Of a DNA stretch of 64,000 nt, positions 8,856 through 17,151 are shown in pieces. Numbering within the stretch: position 1 is the stretch's first letter; the number at the start of each line of letters is the position of its first letter. The DNA lies in contig NVUR01000005.1 in the NCBI GenBank assembly GCA_002401965.1, positions 1 through 64,000 on the forward strand. Direction: 5' to 3'. A model generated the notes under the pieces. It was given only the letters and a program-made list of their open reading frames with translations. It was not told where the DNA came from and did no database searches. The position numbers and the translations under genes were made by a program. Origin of the DNA: Alphaproteobacteria bacterium (GTDB lineage Bacteria > Pseudomonadota > Alphaproteobacteria > Micavibrionales > Micavibrionaceae).

Positions 8856-10031
8856 ATGTTGCACTCTGAAATTATATTGCCTCATACGGATCATATTCAA
8901 AAACGATTAGAAATGATTGTTTTCGGAGAGGATTGGGGCGCACACCCCAGTTCAACCCAACATATTATGAAGCATTTGATGCACGATCATGAGATTGTCT
9001 GGGTTAATTCGTTGGGTCTGCGCCGCCCACATTTTAATGCACGGGACTTTAGTCGCGCACACAAAAAGCTGCGTAATATGCTAAGAAAGGTGGATGATGG
9101 TTCTGTTTGCGAAGAAGCAGATATAAATGTCCCCGATATTGTTCATCCGCGCGCGATTTCATGGCCTGGAAATCCAATAGCAGCGGCATTCAACAAATAT
9201 ATTTTAGGAAAGCAGTTAGACGACGTTATTAATCAACATAAATTTGATATGCCGATATTTTGGACATCATTACCCAGTGCGATTGATGTCATCGATAATT
9301 ACCCCAATCACAAGGTTATATATTATTGTGGTGATGATTTCAGGGCTCTGGCTGGTGTGGATCATAAGCCTGTTTCAAAAATGGAAGAACGCTTAGCCGA
9401 GCGGGCAGATTTAATTATTACGGTCAGTGAAACACTACAGAACCGTTTTCCTGCGGATAAGACAATTTTAATAGAGCATGGCGTAGATTATGAGCTTTTT
9501 TCCAACGAACACCCACGCGCCGATGATTTACCCAACCGCCCATTTATCGCGGGATTTTATGGATCTATCCATGATTGGCTGGATATGGATATCATTGCCG
9601 AAGCGGCGAAAAGTTGCCCTGAATGGGAGTTTGTTTTTATAGGCGATACACATATTGATATAGATTTTCTTACATCGCAAAAGAACATTAAGTTTCTTGG
9701 CGCGCGCCCACATCATGAATTACCGTCCTATGTTCAACATTGGCAGGTTTCACTTTTACCGTTTAAGGATTGCGAGCAAATCCGCGCGTGTAATCCTTTA
9801 AAACTGAGGGAATATCTTTCTGCTGGTCGCCCTGTCGTTACGACGGATTTTCCTGCGCTTCGGGGGTATATGGACAAGGTTTTGGTTATGAAGGATGCAG
9901 GCGACCTAATTCGTATTCTTAAAACGATAGGATCTGCCTCTACAATACCCAGAAAGCCAGATAGAGCAATGCAGTTCGAATGTTGGAATGTTAAAGCGAA
10001 AGTGGTAGAGCGTCATATTTTATCACTCTAA
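8856..10031 (+). CDS. Glycosyltransferase, GT4/GT1-like
   Basis: A 391-aa GT-B type glycosyltransferase. The N-terminal half begins with FGEDWGAHPSSTQHIM. The nucleotide-sugar domain carries GFYGSIHDWLD and NPLKLREYLSAGRPVVTTD, a typical donor-binding segment with the Glu of the EX7E region. It starts 5 nt after glmS, so it belongs to the same transcript. It probably adds a sugar during EPS repeat-unit assembly; donor and acceptor cannot be predicted. Confidence 0.82.
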   Translation: MLHSEIILPHTDHIQKRLEMIVFGEDWGAHPSSTQHIMKHLMHDHEIVWVNSLGLRRPHFNARDFSRAHKKLRNMLRKVDDGSVCEEADINVPDIVHPRAISWPGNPIAAAFNKYILGKQLDDVINQHKFDMPIFWTSLPSAIDVIDNYPNHKVIYYCGDDFRALAGVDHKPVSKMEERLAERADLIITVSETLQNRFPADKTILIEHGVDYELFSNEHPRADDLPNRPFIAGFYGSIHDWLDMDIIAEAAKSCPEWEFVFIGDTHIDIDFLTSQKNIKFLGARPHHELPSYVQHWQVSLLPFKDCEQIRACNPLKLREYLSAGRPVVTTDFPALRGYMDKVLVMKDAGDLIRILKTIGSASTIPRKPDRAMQFECWNVKAKVVERHILSL

Positions 10032-10036
10032 TTTTA

Positions 10037-10054
10037 TTGGCACAATTACTGCAA
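10037..10054 (+). promoter_or_regulatory. Putative sigma-54 promoter, strong match
   Basis: Reads TTGGCACAATTACTGCAA. GG at 10039-10040 and GC at 10051-10052 are 10 nt apart, and TTGGCAC is the full -24 consensus. This is the best of the four sites. It stands in the 73-bp gap before the lipoprotein/Wzz/glycosyltransferase unit. Confidence 0.68.
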
Positions 10055-10104
10055 TTAATTATGGGAATATAAATTAAAACCAATATCAAGGTGTTTTTAT
10101 CAAA

Positions 10105-10704
10105 ATGAGACAGGATCTGAGACAAATAAAACGATATTTACAGATTGCGATATGTTCGATCATGTCGCTGTGTCTCAATGGGTGTGCTGTATATCAGCGT
10201 AGCGCAATCGATTATTTACCAGAAACGGCCAAGTTTTTAATTGAAAATGATATTAACCGTAGTGGTGGAACTGAAAACGATCAGAATACGATAAGCGTTA
10301 CAGCGATGCTGTCTTCTATTTTAGGGGACGAAAAGGATATGCCTGAACAATTGTTTGATGATGTGCAATCGACCTTAATCGCCCCTATACCACAGTATAA
10401 ACCGATTTATGTTGTTCAAAATGAAGTTTTAGACGTTATCGACCTGACAATGGATGACCGTGTGCTAAAAAATATTAAACAGTATATTCAAAACCACAAT
10501 AATACACAAAACTGCGTCGAGATATCTATCGGACCACTTGAACAAGCAGAAAATACGCAAATCGCTTCGCTTAAAGCCATGGCAAAGGCCAGTGCGATTG
10601 GAAAAAAACTCAAAGAGCAATTTAAGGCGGTAAGCATAAAGTTTAATCCACTTTTACCCCGCGGCACGATTAAAATTGTGATTATAGGGAAAAAAGATGC
10701 GTAA
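10105..10704 (+). CDS. Hypothetical EPS-locus lipoprotein
   Basis: A 199-aa protein with an N-terminal signal and lipobox CLNGC (Cys at about residue 27), so probably a periplasmic or outer-membrane lipoprotein. The mature part is mixed alpha/beta in composition, and its C-terminal 80 residues (CVEISIGPLEQAEN...IKIVIIGKK) resemble an OmpA-like or secretin-type small domain only vaguely. I do not recognise the family. Its last 8 nt overlap the Wzz-like gene, and it is the first gene after the strong sigma-54 site, so a role in chain length or export is likely by context. Confidence 0.7.
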   Translation: MRQDLRQIKRYLQIAICSIMSLCLNGCAVYQRSAIDYLPETAKFLIENDINRSGGTENDQNTISVTAMLSSILGDEKDMPEQLFDDVQSTLIAPIPQYKPIYVVQNEVLDVIDLTMDDRVLKNIKQYIQNHNNTQNCVEISIGPLEQAENTQIASLKAMAKASAIGKKLKEQFKAVSIKFNPLLPRGTIKIVIIGKKDA

Positions 10705-12205
10705 TTTAATTCTAAAACGCCTGTTCTACATTGTGAATGCTGCGTGGCGACAGCGTTACGTGATTGTGATTCCTGTTTTGATTATGCCCGTTTTTGGGAT
10801 GATTATTGGTATGACAACGCCACGTAAATATGAAACATCTACAACGATCCTGATACAGGAGCCATCAATGCAAAACCCGTTTTTGAAAGATTTGATGGTT
10901 GATACCAACCTTAAGAAGCGTATGGCGTCGTTAAATGCCCTGGTTCATAGCCGTCATATCCTGACGGAGGTTGCAATAAAACAAGGCTTTATTAGCGAAG
11001 ATGAAACTGATCTTGCAAAAAAAGAAGAGGCTATTGATTATTTATCTAAAGCGTTGAAAGTATCATTGATTGGCAGTGAACTTGTGCGTATTGAATATGA
11101 GGCTGCGAAGGTTGAGGGCATGGTTGATACGCTTAACCTTATCACTCTGCGCTTTGTAGAGCGCGTGATCGCTCCGCAGCGTTATTCCATCTATAAATCC
11201 CGAGATTTCTTGGGCAAAGAGTTGGAAACACGCGAACAAAGTTTGCTCGAAGCAGAAGAAAAACTGGCGGTCTATAAATCTGATTTTGCAAGTGAGCTGC
11301 CTGAATTACATGCGCGCAATGTTCTTCGCTTAACACAGATAAAGGATGCTTTGGCGAAGCGACAAACAGCACTGAAGGGGGCGATGGCGCGTTACAAAAA
11401 TTTGAAGAAACGCGTATCACAGACAAATCCTGTGATAGGTAGAATTGAAGAACAGATCGTCAGTATGATGGGTGAAATGGCTGTTATGCGCGCGCGCTAT
11501 ACGGATCAGCACTCTAAGATCCGTGCTTTTAAACGGAATATAAAATCTCTGGAACATGAGCGCGCCCGTACCTTGGCGGCAGGTGAAAATATAAACATAG
11601 AAGATCTGGATCGTCTTTGGGATCGTGTATCGATGGTTGAGGGCGATAGTGGTGAAATGCCTTTACTCGTAGAGCAGCTGAAGCAGCTTCAGGTTATGGA
11701 AAATGATATTCAAGGGCTTGAGGAAGAGGTACTTTCCTTGCAAAAGGAATTTGAAGAAAACAGCATTAAAGTTCGGAATTTTGGCGTTCATGAAAAAGAA
11801 ATTACCAACTTACAACGCGATATTACAGTTAAACGCAACATTTACGAAGATTTAGCCAGCCGTCATCAATTGGCTGAGGTTACGGGTGCGTTGAGCAAAT
11901 TTGAGGAAAGTGACCGCGTTAAAATGATTGATCCGCCTTTTGTACCAACCAAGCCATCAAACTATCCGCTTATCCTTTATGTGATTGCAGGTGGAATTGC
12001 GGGCGGGGTTTTGGGTTGCGGTTTGGGGGTCGTACTGGATATTACCGACACGCGTATCTACACCGCCGACAAGTTAGAAAACATTCTGGAGGTCGCCGTT
12101 ATTGGCCGCATACCTTTACAAAAAGTACATGGATTTGATTCTTTGACCGGAGCGCTGGATTTTGGCGCATCCAATGAAAATAATTTACAAAAAGCGATAG
12201 CTTAG
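10697..12205 (+). CDS. Wzz/GumC-type chain-length determinant
   Basis: A 502-aa polysaccharide co-polymerase. It has TM1 at about residues 22-42 and a long periplasmic region rich in heptads (coiled coils about 165-260 and 320-400). A proline-rich PPFVPTKPSNYP motif precedes TM2 at about 420-447, the classic Wzz signature. A short cytosolic tail follows with no kinase domain. In the PCP-2 class the tyrosine kinase can be separate; the ATPase at 19414-20121 is the candidate partner. It would set EPS chain length together with the polymerase. Confidence 0.88.
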   Translation: MRNLILKRLFYIVNAAWRQRYVIVIPVLIMPVFGMIIGMTTPRKYETSTTILIQEPSMQNPFLKDLMVDTNLKKRMASLNALVHSRHILTEVAIKQGFISEDETDLAKKEEAIDYLSKALKVSLIGSELVRIEYEAAKVEGMVDTLNLITLRFVERVIAPQRYSIYKSRDFLGKELETREQSLLEAEEKLAVYKSDFASELPELHARNVLRLTQIKDALAKRQTALKGAMARYKNLKKRVSQTNPVIGRIEEQIVSMMGEMAVMRARYTDQHSKIRAFKRNIKSLEHERARTLAAGENINIEDLDRLWDRVSMVEGDSGEMPLLVEQLKQLQVMENDIQGLEEEVLSLQKEFEENSIKVRNFGVHEKEITNLQRDITVKRNIYEDLASRHQLAEVTGALSKFEESDRVKMIDPPFVPTKPSNYPLILYVIAGGIAGGVLGCGLGVVLDITDTRIYTADKLENILEVAVIGRIPLQKVHGFDSLTGALDFGASNENNLQKAIA

Positions 12206-12218
12206 AAAGGAAGCCATA

Positions 12219-13364
12219 ATGAAAATGAAAAATAAGGATATAAATAAACCCGTTTTTCTGGTTGTGCAGCATTTGCGTACCGGCGGTATTGAGGTGCTAG
12301 CTTTGAGCTTGCTGGATAAATTAAGTGGACAACGTGAAATTCACATTGTTGCGCTTGAAGGGGCAAAGGCCAAAGCATTTGAGGATTGGCCTGTTTTACA
12401 TGACTATCAAAGCTGTTTACATTTTGTGAATAAGAAAGAGGGGGTGTCTCTATTCGCATTGCTTAAGCTAACAGCACTTTTCTTGCGCTATAGACCTGTC
12501 GCCGTGCATACACATCATATTGGCCCAATGATTTACGGGGGGATTGCTGCGCGGTTATGCGCCGTACGTAACTTAATACATACAGAGCATGATGGTTGGC
12601 ACTTACAGAAGAATGCTCAATTACAAAGCAGGATGATGAAATGGTTAAAGCCGACTATGATCGCCGTTGCGTGGCATGTAGGTCAGTGCGTTGCTAAACA
12701 ATGTACAACGAAAATGCCGCATATTGTTCATAATGGTATTGATACCAAACATTTCTCACCAAGCCATAAAATGCTGGCACGGTTTTGCCAATATTTACCA
12801 CAAGCCCCACGTATCATCGGTTGTGCCGGACGTTTGGAGGAGGTGAAGGGACAACGATATCTTATCAATGCTTTACAGTATTTACCAGAAGATGTGCATG
12901 TTGCTTTTGCAGGTGATGGTTCGTTGAAGGAAGATTTGAAATCTTATACTAATGACTTGAATTTATCACATCGTGTTCATTTTCTTGGCCATGTTAACCA
13001 TATGCGCGGGTTTTATTGCGCGCTGGATGTGTTTTGCTTGCCCTCCTTGAATGAAGGGTTTCCTCTTTCTCCATTGGAGGCTCAGGCCTGTGGCACGCCA
13101 AGCGTACTTAGTAACGTGGGTGGTTGCGCCGAAGCATTATGCCCAGATACAGGGTTTTTGGCAGAGGCAGGCAATGTAGAAGAATTGGCCGACAAACTTC
13201 TTATGGCTCTGGAAAGAAAACAAGATCAATCACCACGTCAATTTGTCCTTGAACATTTTGATTTAAGTGAAATGGCCGCGCGTTATGATGAACTTTATGT
13301 GTCTTCGGCGCAACAGGATGCACAACCAACCACTATTATCACAGGAGAAATGAGCCATGTTTGA
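12219..13364 (+). CDS. Glycosyltransferase family 4
   Basis: A 381-aa GT-B retaining glycosyltransferase. The N-terminal region has LRTGGIE near residue 20 and HTHHIG, and the C-terminal donor domain has GRLEEVKGQ and NEGFPLSPLEAQACGTPSV, the E-x7-E motif of GT4. It sits 13 nt behind the Wzz-like gene with SD AAAGGA, and its end overlaps the next gene by 8 nt. It is expected to act at the cytosolic face on the lipid-linked repeat unit. Confidence 0.9.
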   Translation: MKMKNKDINKPVFLVVQHLRTGGIEVLALSLLDKLSGQREIHIVALEGAKAKAFEDWPVLHDYQSCLHFVNKKEGVSLFALLKLTALFLRYRPVAVHTHHIGPMIYGGIAARLCAVRNLIHTEHDGWHLQKNAQLQSRMMKWLKPTMIAVAWHVGQCVAKQCTTKMPHIVHNGIDTKHFSPSHKMLARFCQYLPQAPRIIGCAGRLEEVKGQRYLINALQYLPEDVHVAFAGDGSLKEDLKSYTNDLNLSHRVHFLGHVNHMRGFYCALDVFCLPSLNEGFPLSPLEAQACGTPSVLSNVGGCAEALCPDTGFLAEAGNVEELADKLLMALERKQDQSPRQFVLEHFDLSEMAARYDELYVSSAQQDAQPTTIITGEMSHV

Positions 13365-15195
13365 GAGCTTAACAACATTTGAAATAATTATTTTAACAAT
13401 GACGATGCTTAGCGGCTTTCTTGTTGTTTATTCGCACGTCATTTTTCCAATTTTTCTGAAAATACAATGTCGGAAGAATAGCCAAGGAACTGTAGCTCCA
13501 GCATTAATGTCAGACAGAAATCTACCAAGCATTACAATTCTTATTCCGGCGTATAACGAAGAATATTTTATTGCTGATAAAATCATAAATCTGGCGGCAC
13601 TTGAGTATCCATCAGATAAACTTAACGTGATTATTTATTGTGATGGATCTACTGACCATACAGCGTTAATGGCGCAGGCCGCTATGGATATAGAGTCATG
13701 CCACAATTTGAATATGACTCTTATTGAAGAGACGAACAATATTGGAAAAATTGCGGCACTAAATAAAATTATTCCTACAATAAAAACCGACATTGTTGCT
13801 TTAAGCGATGTATCGGCCTTACTTTCAATGGATGCGCTGCTAATTGCAGCCAAGCATTTTGAAGCCTCGCAAATCGGCTTTGTCGGAGGCACTTATGATT
13901 TTGCAGATTATGCCTCTGCGGGGGAAGAAATTTATTGGCGCTATCAGCGCAATGTGAAAAAGGGTGAAGCTGTTCTTGGTGCGCCTATTGGTTGTCATGG
14001 TGCATTTTATATTTTCCGCAAAGAACTCTTCAGAACGTTGCCAGCGGATACGGTGAATGATGATTTCATATTACCGATGGAAATATTAGGGCAGGGATAT
14101 AAAGGTATTTACGAACCTGAAATAGTGGCTCTGGAGCTGGAACAAGTTGAAACTAATCAAGATTTTAAACGTCGTATCCGCATTGCCATGGGAAATGTGC
14201 AGCAGGTTTTCCGCTTGCTGCACATTTTGCACCCAAAGCATAGGGGCGTTGCGATGAGCTTTTTCTCCGGCAAAGTTTTGCGCGCTTTCATGCCTATATT
14301 ATTGATGGTGGCTCTACTTGGTTCATTTATATTGATGCATGTTGACAACATTTATATCGCGGGATTTTTCGGAATGATATTTGTCGCGCAAATTATGGTC
14401 TACATGCTTGCATTGTTGAAGCCTATCTTACCGCAATATAAAATATTTGACGTTATTCATTATTTGGTAAGCGGGCATGTGGCTGGTTTATTTGGCTTGG
14501 TGCGTTATGCAACAGGTCAACATAATGGCAGATGGGAACGTGCTGTGCTTGGCAATACGGATGCTCATTATTCGCCGATGATCGTACGGTTTAGTAAACG
14601 CACTTTTGATATTCTGAGTGCCATTGGAGGTTTGATCGTCCTTGCGCCGCTTTTCCCGATTTTGGCACTGCTTATAAAGCTGGACGGTGCGGGGCCGGTT
14701 ATCTTTAAACAAAAACGTGTTGGTCTTTCAAACTCGAATTTCACTTCTTTTTTCTGGATGTATAAATTCCGTACAATGGTGGTGGATGCGGAGAAAATGA
14801 CAGGCGCAGTATGGGCGAAGAAAGATGACCCGCGCATTACACGCATGGGCAAATTTATGCGTAAAACCCGTCTTGATGAATTGCCACAGCTTTGGAATGT
14901 CTTGATTGGTGATATGTCTTTGATTGGCCCAAGACCAGAACGCCCAGAGCTTTACGGCAAATTGGAAAAAGCAGTGCCATTTTTCGCAGAACGTAATTTT
15001 GGTGTTCGCCCGGGGATCACAGGGCCAGCGCAAATTCACAATGGTTATGACGAGACAATAGAGGATGTACGTAATAAGGCGGCTTACGATCATTCATACG
15101 CTCTGTCTCTCAGCAGTTTCAAAAATTGGATTAGGGGCGATGCTCTGATCTTTTATCAAACCATCGGCGTTGTTGTCGGACGTCGTGGGCAATGA
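13357..15195 (+). CDS. Fused GT2 glycosyltransferase and monotopic phosphoglycosyltransferase
   Basis: A 612-aa two-enzyme protein. Residues about 45-290 form a GT2 family fold (ITILIPAYNEEYFI, YCDGSTDHT near 93-101, NDDFILPME near 230). Two or more membrane helices follow at about 310-365. Residues about 409-612 form a sugar-transferase/PGT domain (KRTFDILSA reentrant helix, GPVIFKQKRVG, YKFRTM, TRLDELPQLWNV, MSLIGPRPERPEL). The PGT part would start repeat-unit synthesis by loading a sugar-phosphate on undecaprenyl phosphate, and the GT2 part would add a sugar. Glycosyltransferase fusions to monotopic PGTs are known in the family. I see no frameshift, so the fusion appears genuine. Confidence 0.9.
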   Translation: MFESLTTFEIIILTMTMLSGFLVVYSHVIFPIFLKIQCRKNSQGTVAPALMSDRNLPSITILIPAYNEEYFIADKIINLAALEYPSDKLNVIIYCDGSTDHTALMAQAAMDIESCHNLNMTLIEETNNIGKIAALNKIIPTIKTDIVALSDVSALLSMDALLIAAKHFEASQIGFVGGTYDFADYASAGEEIYWRYQRNVKKGEAVLGAPIGCHGAFYIFRKELFRTLPADTVNDDFILPMEILGQGYKGIYEPEIVALELEQVETNQDFKRRIRIAMGNVQQVFRLLHILHPKHRGVAMSFFSGKVLRAFMPILLMVALLGSFILMHVDNIYIAGFFGMIFVAQIMVYMLALLKPILPQYKIFDVIHYLVSGHVAGLFGLVRYATGQHNGRWERAVLGNTDAHYSPMIVRFSKRTFDILSAIGGLIVLAPLFPILALLIKLDGAGPVIFKQKRVGLSNSNFTSFFWMYKFRTMVVDAEKMTGAVWAKKDDPRITRMGKFMRKTRLDELPQLWNVLIGDMSLIGPRPERPELYGKLEKAVPFFAERNFGVRPGITGPAQIHNGYDETIEDVRNKAAYDHSYALSLSSFKNWIRGDALIFYQTIGVVVGRRGQ

Positions 15196-15219
15196 GAAAT
15201 CCGTAAGGGAGTAAAGATA

Positions 15220-15375
15220 ATGAAACAAATACTTTTAATCGCTCTAATCGTTTTATTACTTCCCAGTGTGCTGTTTGCATTCTGGATGGCGTTTGCAAAG
15301 CCGGAGATGCTGGACGCCGCAGATGATTATCCGGTTCTTTCTGAAAATAACGACGTAAAAGGAGACTTATCATGA
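15220..15375 (+). CDS. 51-aa membrane/secreted small protein
   Basis: A short frame starting ATG at 15220, preceded by GGGAGTAAAGATA. It encodes a 51-residue protein with one hydrophobic N-terminal segment (residues 4-26) and an acidic tail. Its TGA overlaps the start of the DUF1194 gene (ATGATGA region at 15372), which argues for translational coupling. It also provides the SD AAAGGAGA for that gene. I do not recognise a family. It could be a single-pass inner-membrane helper of the neighbouring VWA protein, or a signal-anchored peptide. Confidence 0.55.
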   Translation: MKQILLIALIVLLLPSVLFAFWMAFAKPEMLDAADDYPVLSENNDVKGDLS

Positions 15376-16250
15376 TGTATCGTAAAAACTTATTTTTGGG
15401 CTCTACCATAGCGTTATGCCTTATAACGGGATCATCGGCTTTTGCGGATGAAGATGTTGACCTTGAATTGCAGCTTTTAATTGACACCTCTGGCAGTATC
15501 AGCAGTTCGGAATATAATTTGCAAATGCAAGGGTATTCCAACGCCTTCCAAAACAGCACCATTCAAGATTCCATTTTGGATACGAGTAATGGAGCATACG
15601 GTAAGATTGCCATTCAAACCGTGATGTGGTCAAGCCAGGCAACACAACAAGCCATGACCAACTGGACATTACTTGACAGTGAAAGCAGTATCAACAGCTA
15701 CGCTGATACGCTTTACAATATGAGCAGGCCATTTACCGGCGCAACCTATAACGCGGAAGCATTAGACTTTGGGTCATCCCTGTTCTCTGATAATGGCTTT
15801 ACTGGAACACGTAATGTGATTGATATGTCCGGTGATGGCTATGGCTATGATTATATGTATGGAGATAATTGGTGGTTTAACGGCGGGGATACCTCTGACG
15901 CACGTGATAATGCACTGCTTGGCGGTATAGATACCATCAATGGTCTCACAATTACCTATGATTACGCTGAAGTTGGTGATTTGAACCTCACCAGTTGGTT
16001 CTCGCAAAATGTCATTGGCGGTACGGATGCCTTCGTTTTACAAGCAGGGGATTTCTCTGATTTCACTGTGGCATTGTCGCAAAAGCTGGAGGCTGAAATT
16101 GATGGCGGTTATATTCCAATCAATGCCATCGGCCCAGGTGAAGTTTATTCCGCGCCTGCGCCTTTGGCTGGGTCAGGCTTGCTTTCTATATTATGCCTAT
16201 GTTTTTACAGGCTTATGGGCTGGAAAAGAGACGATGTATTATTAAGCTGA
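15372..16250 (+). CDS. DUF1194 (VWA-like) secreted protein with C-terminal anchor tail
   Basis: A 292-aa protein with a Sec signal peptide ending near SSAFA. The DUF1194 domain is related to von Willebrand A. Its metal-site motif is LLIDTSGSISSSE (DxSxS), followed by VIDMSGDG and the family C-terminal pattern NVIGGTDAFV. After about residue 245 come APAPLAGSG, one hydrophobic helix (LLSILCLCFYRLMG) and a basic end (WKRDD). That tripartite tail looks like the PEP-CTERM/VPLPA-CTERM sorting signals found on many DUF1194 proteins. No exosortase or archaeosortase-like gene is in the window. A role in surface attachment or EPS association is inference. Confidence 0.82.
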   Translation: MMYRKNLFLGSTIALCLITGSSAFADEDVDLELQLLIDTSGSISSSEYNLQMQGYSNAFQNSTIQDSILDTSNGAYGKIAIQTVMWSSQATQQAMTNWTLLDSESSINSYADTLYNMSRPFTGATYNAEALDFGSSLFSDNGFTGTRNVIDMSGDGYGYDYMYGDNWWFNGGDTSDARDNALLGGIDTINGLTITYDYAEVGDLNLTSWFSQNVIGGTDAFVLQAGDFSDFTVALSQKLEAEIDGGYIPINAIGPGEVYSAPAPLAGSGLLSILCLCFYRLMGWKRDDVLLS

Positions 16251-16304
16251 AGAGTAGATTATACGTTATAAATTTTATTGTATTGACTCTCATTTTAATA
16301 AATA

Positions 16305-16322
16305 CAAAGTGATCTTACTTTG
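16305..16322. promoter_or_regulatory. Palindrome, candidate activator site
   Basis: CAAAGT at 16305-16310 and ACTTTG at 16317-16322 form a perfect 6-bp inverted repeat with a 6-bp spacer. It is centred about 60 bp upstream of the -24 element at 16372, a normal place for a bacterial enhancer-binding protein dimer. Confidence 0.35.
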
Positions 16323-16369
16323 GTGTTTATGTAAGTAACTGTAATTAAATATAAAAATACTGTTTTGCG

Positions 16370-16387
16370 TTGGCATCTCTTTTGCAA
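16370..16387 (+). promoter_or_regulatory. Putative sigma-54 promoter of the STAS/export unit
   Basis: Reads TTGGCATCTCTTTTGCAA. GG at 16372-16373 and GC at 16384-16385 are 10 nt apart, and both halves match well. The expected start site near 16397 leaves a 27-nt leader to the GTG start at 16424. A longer reading of the STAS frame beginning at the TTG at 16370 would start inside this element. Confidence 0.65.
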
Positions 16388-16423
16388 TGTTTCATGTACA
16401 AAGAACATTTAAGGAGAATAATT

Positions 16424-16753
16424 GTGAATGCTAAAACAATAGAAAAACAAGATATTAATTACGGAATTACTGGGTATTTCGATGCTCAGACTGTTTCTGC
16501 GCTGGAAGAAGATTTTCAAACGCTTGTCGAAGATAATAAAGGGCGACTGATCCTTGATCTTAGTGGCGTTGATTTTATCGACTCTTCAGGAATTGGCAGT
16601 ATCGTCTTCTTATATAAACGTCTTAAAGCACAAGAACGCGATTTGGTTTTAAGCGGTGTAAACGGGCAACCTGCGCGGCTTATCCAGTCCTTACGTGTTG
16701 ATAAAACTATTAAAACTAATTTTCTAAAGGAAAGTAATAATAATGACTCATAA
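16424..16753 (+). CDS. STAS-domain anti-sigma-factor-antagonist-like protein
   Basis: A single STAS domain of 109 aa if translation starts at the GTG at 16424 (SD AAGGAGA at 16411). The phosphorylation-site motif IDSSGIGSI and the preceding LILDLSGVDF are intact. Such proteins bind an anti-sigma/HATPase kinase when unphosphorylated and are released when phosphorylated on the Ser. The obvious partner in the window is the HATPase-REC-PP2C protein at 20109-21647. Placement between a sigma-54-type promoter and the export genes suggests the partner-switch output acts on EPS synthesis or secretion. The gene ends 8 nt inside the next one. Confidence 0.85.
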   Translation: MNAKTIEKQDINYGITGYFDAQTVSALEEDFQTLVEDNKGRLILDLSGVDFIDSSGIGSIVFLYKRLKAQERDLVLSGVNGQPARLIQSLRVDKTIKTNFLKESNNNDS

Positions 16754-17126
16754 TTTATTCAAATTATATGGGGTCTCGATTGTAACTCTTTCTTTATGTG
16801 CTGGGTGTTCAAGTTTCTATTGGCCTCAACACGGTCATGGCGGTATTGCAGAAGGTCGTCCGCATATGGTGCATTGGCATTATGAACGCCATCAGCTCGA
16901 TTTAATCAAGATGCAAATTACAGATGTGCGGCAGGATATGCATATCTTACGTCACAATGATGCCGATAAATATCATCCTGCGCTGATGCACGATATCGAG
17001 ATGCAAATGATCTTGGTGGAGCGTGAATTTGAAGGACATTTCTATAAGGATACAGAGAATAACCTTATCAAGGTACAAAACCTGCTGATACGGCTTCAAA
17101 AAAAGATGGAAAAACATCAAATCTAA
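16743..17126 (+). CDS. Hypothetical lipoprotein, His-rich and helical
   Basis: A 127-aa protein with signal and lipobox LCAGC (Cys about 22). The mature part begins with aromatic and His residues (FYWPQHGHGG). It continues as a long predicted helix (residues about 45-125), heptad-like and rich in Met, His and Glu. I do not recognise the family. It overlaps the STAS gene by 11 nt and precedes the SLBB export protein by 25 nt, so it is probably part of the export machinery or its periplasmic support. Confidence 0.7.
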   Translation: MTHNLFKLYGVSIVTLSLCAGCSSFYWPQHGHGGIAEGRPHMVHWHYERHQLDLIKMQITDVRQDMHILRHNDADKYHPALMHDIEMQMILVEREFEGHFYKDTENNLIKVQNLLIRLQKKMEKHQI

Positions 17127-17151
17127 GGGCAGGTACGGTGGGAGAGATATA

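Noticed and set aside
15372-16250. Exosortase system encoded in the window
   Set aside because: Only a possible substrate tail is present; no EpsH/XrtA-like protein was found among the reading frames.
16370-16423. Longer reading of the STAS gene starting at the TTG at 16370
   Set aside because: It begins inside the sigma-54-type promoter; the GTG at 16424 has a strong SD and a normal STAS start.
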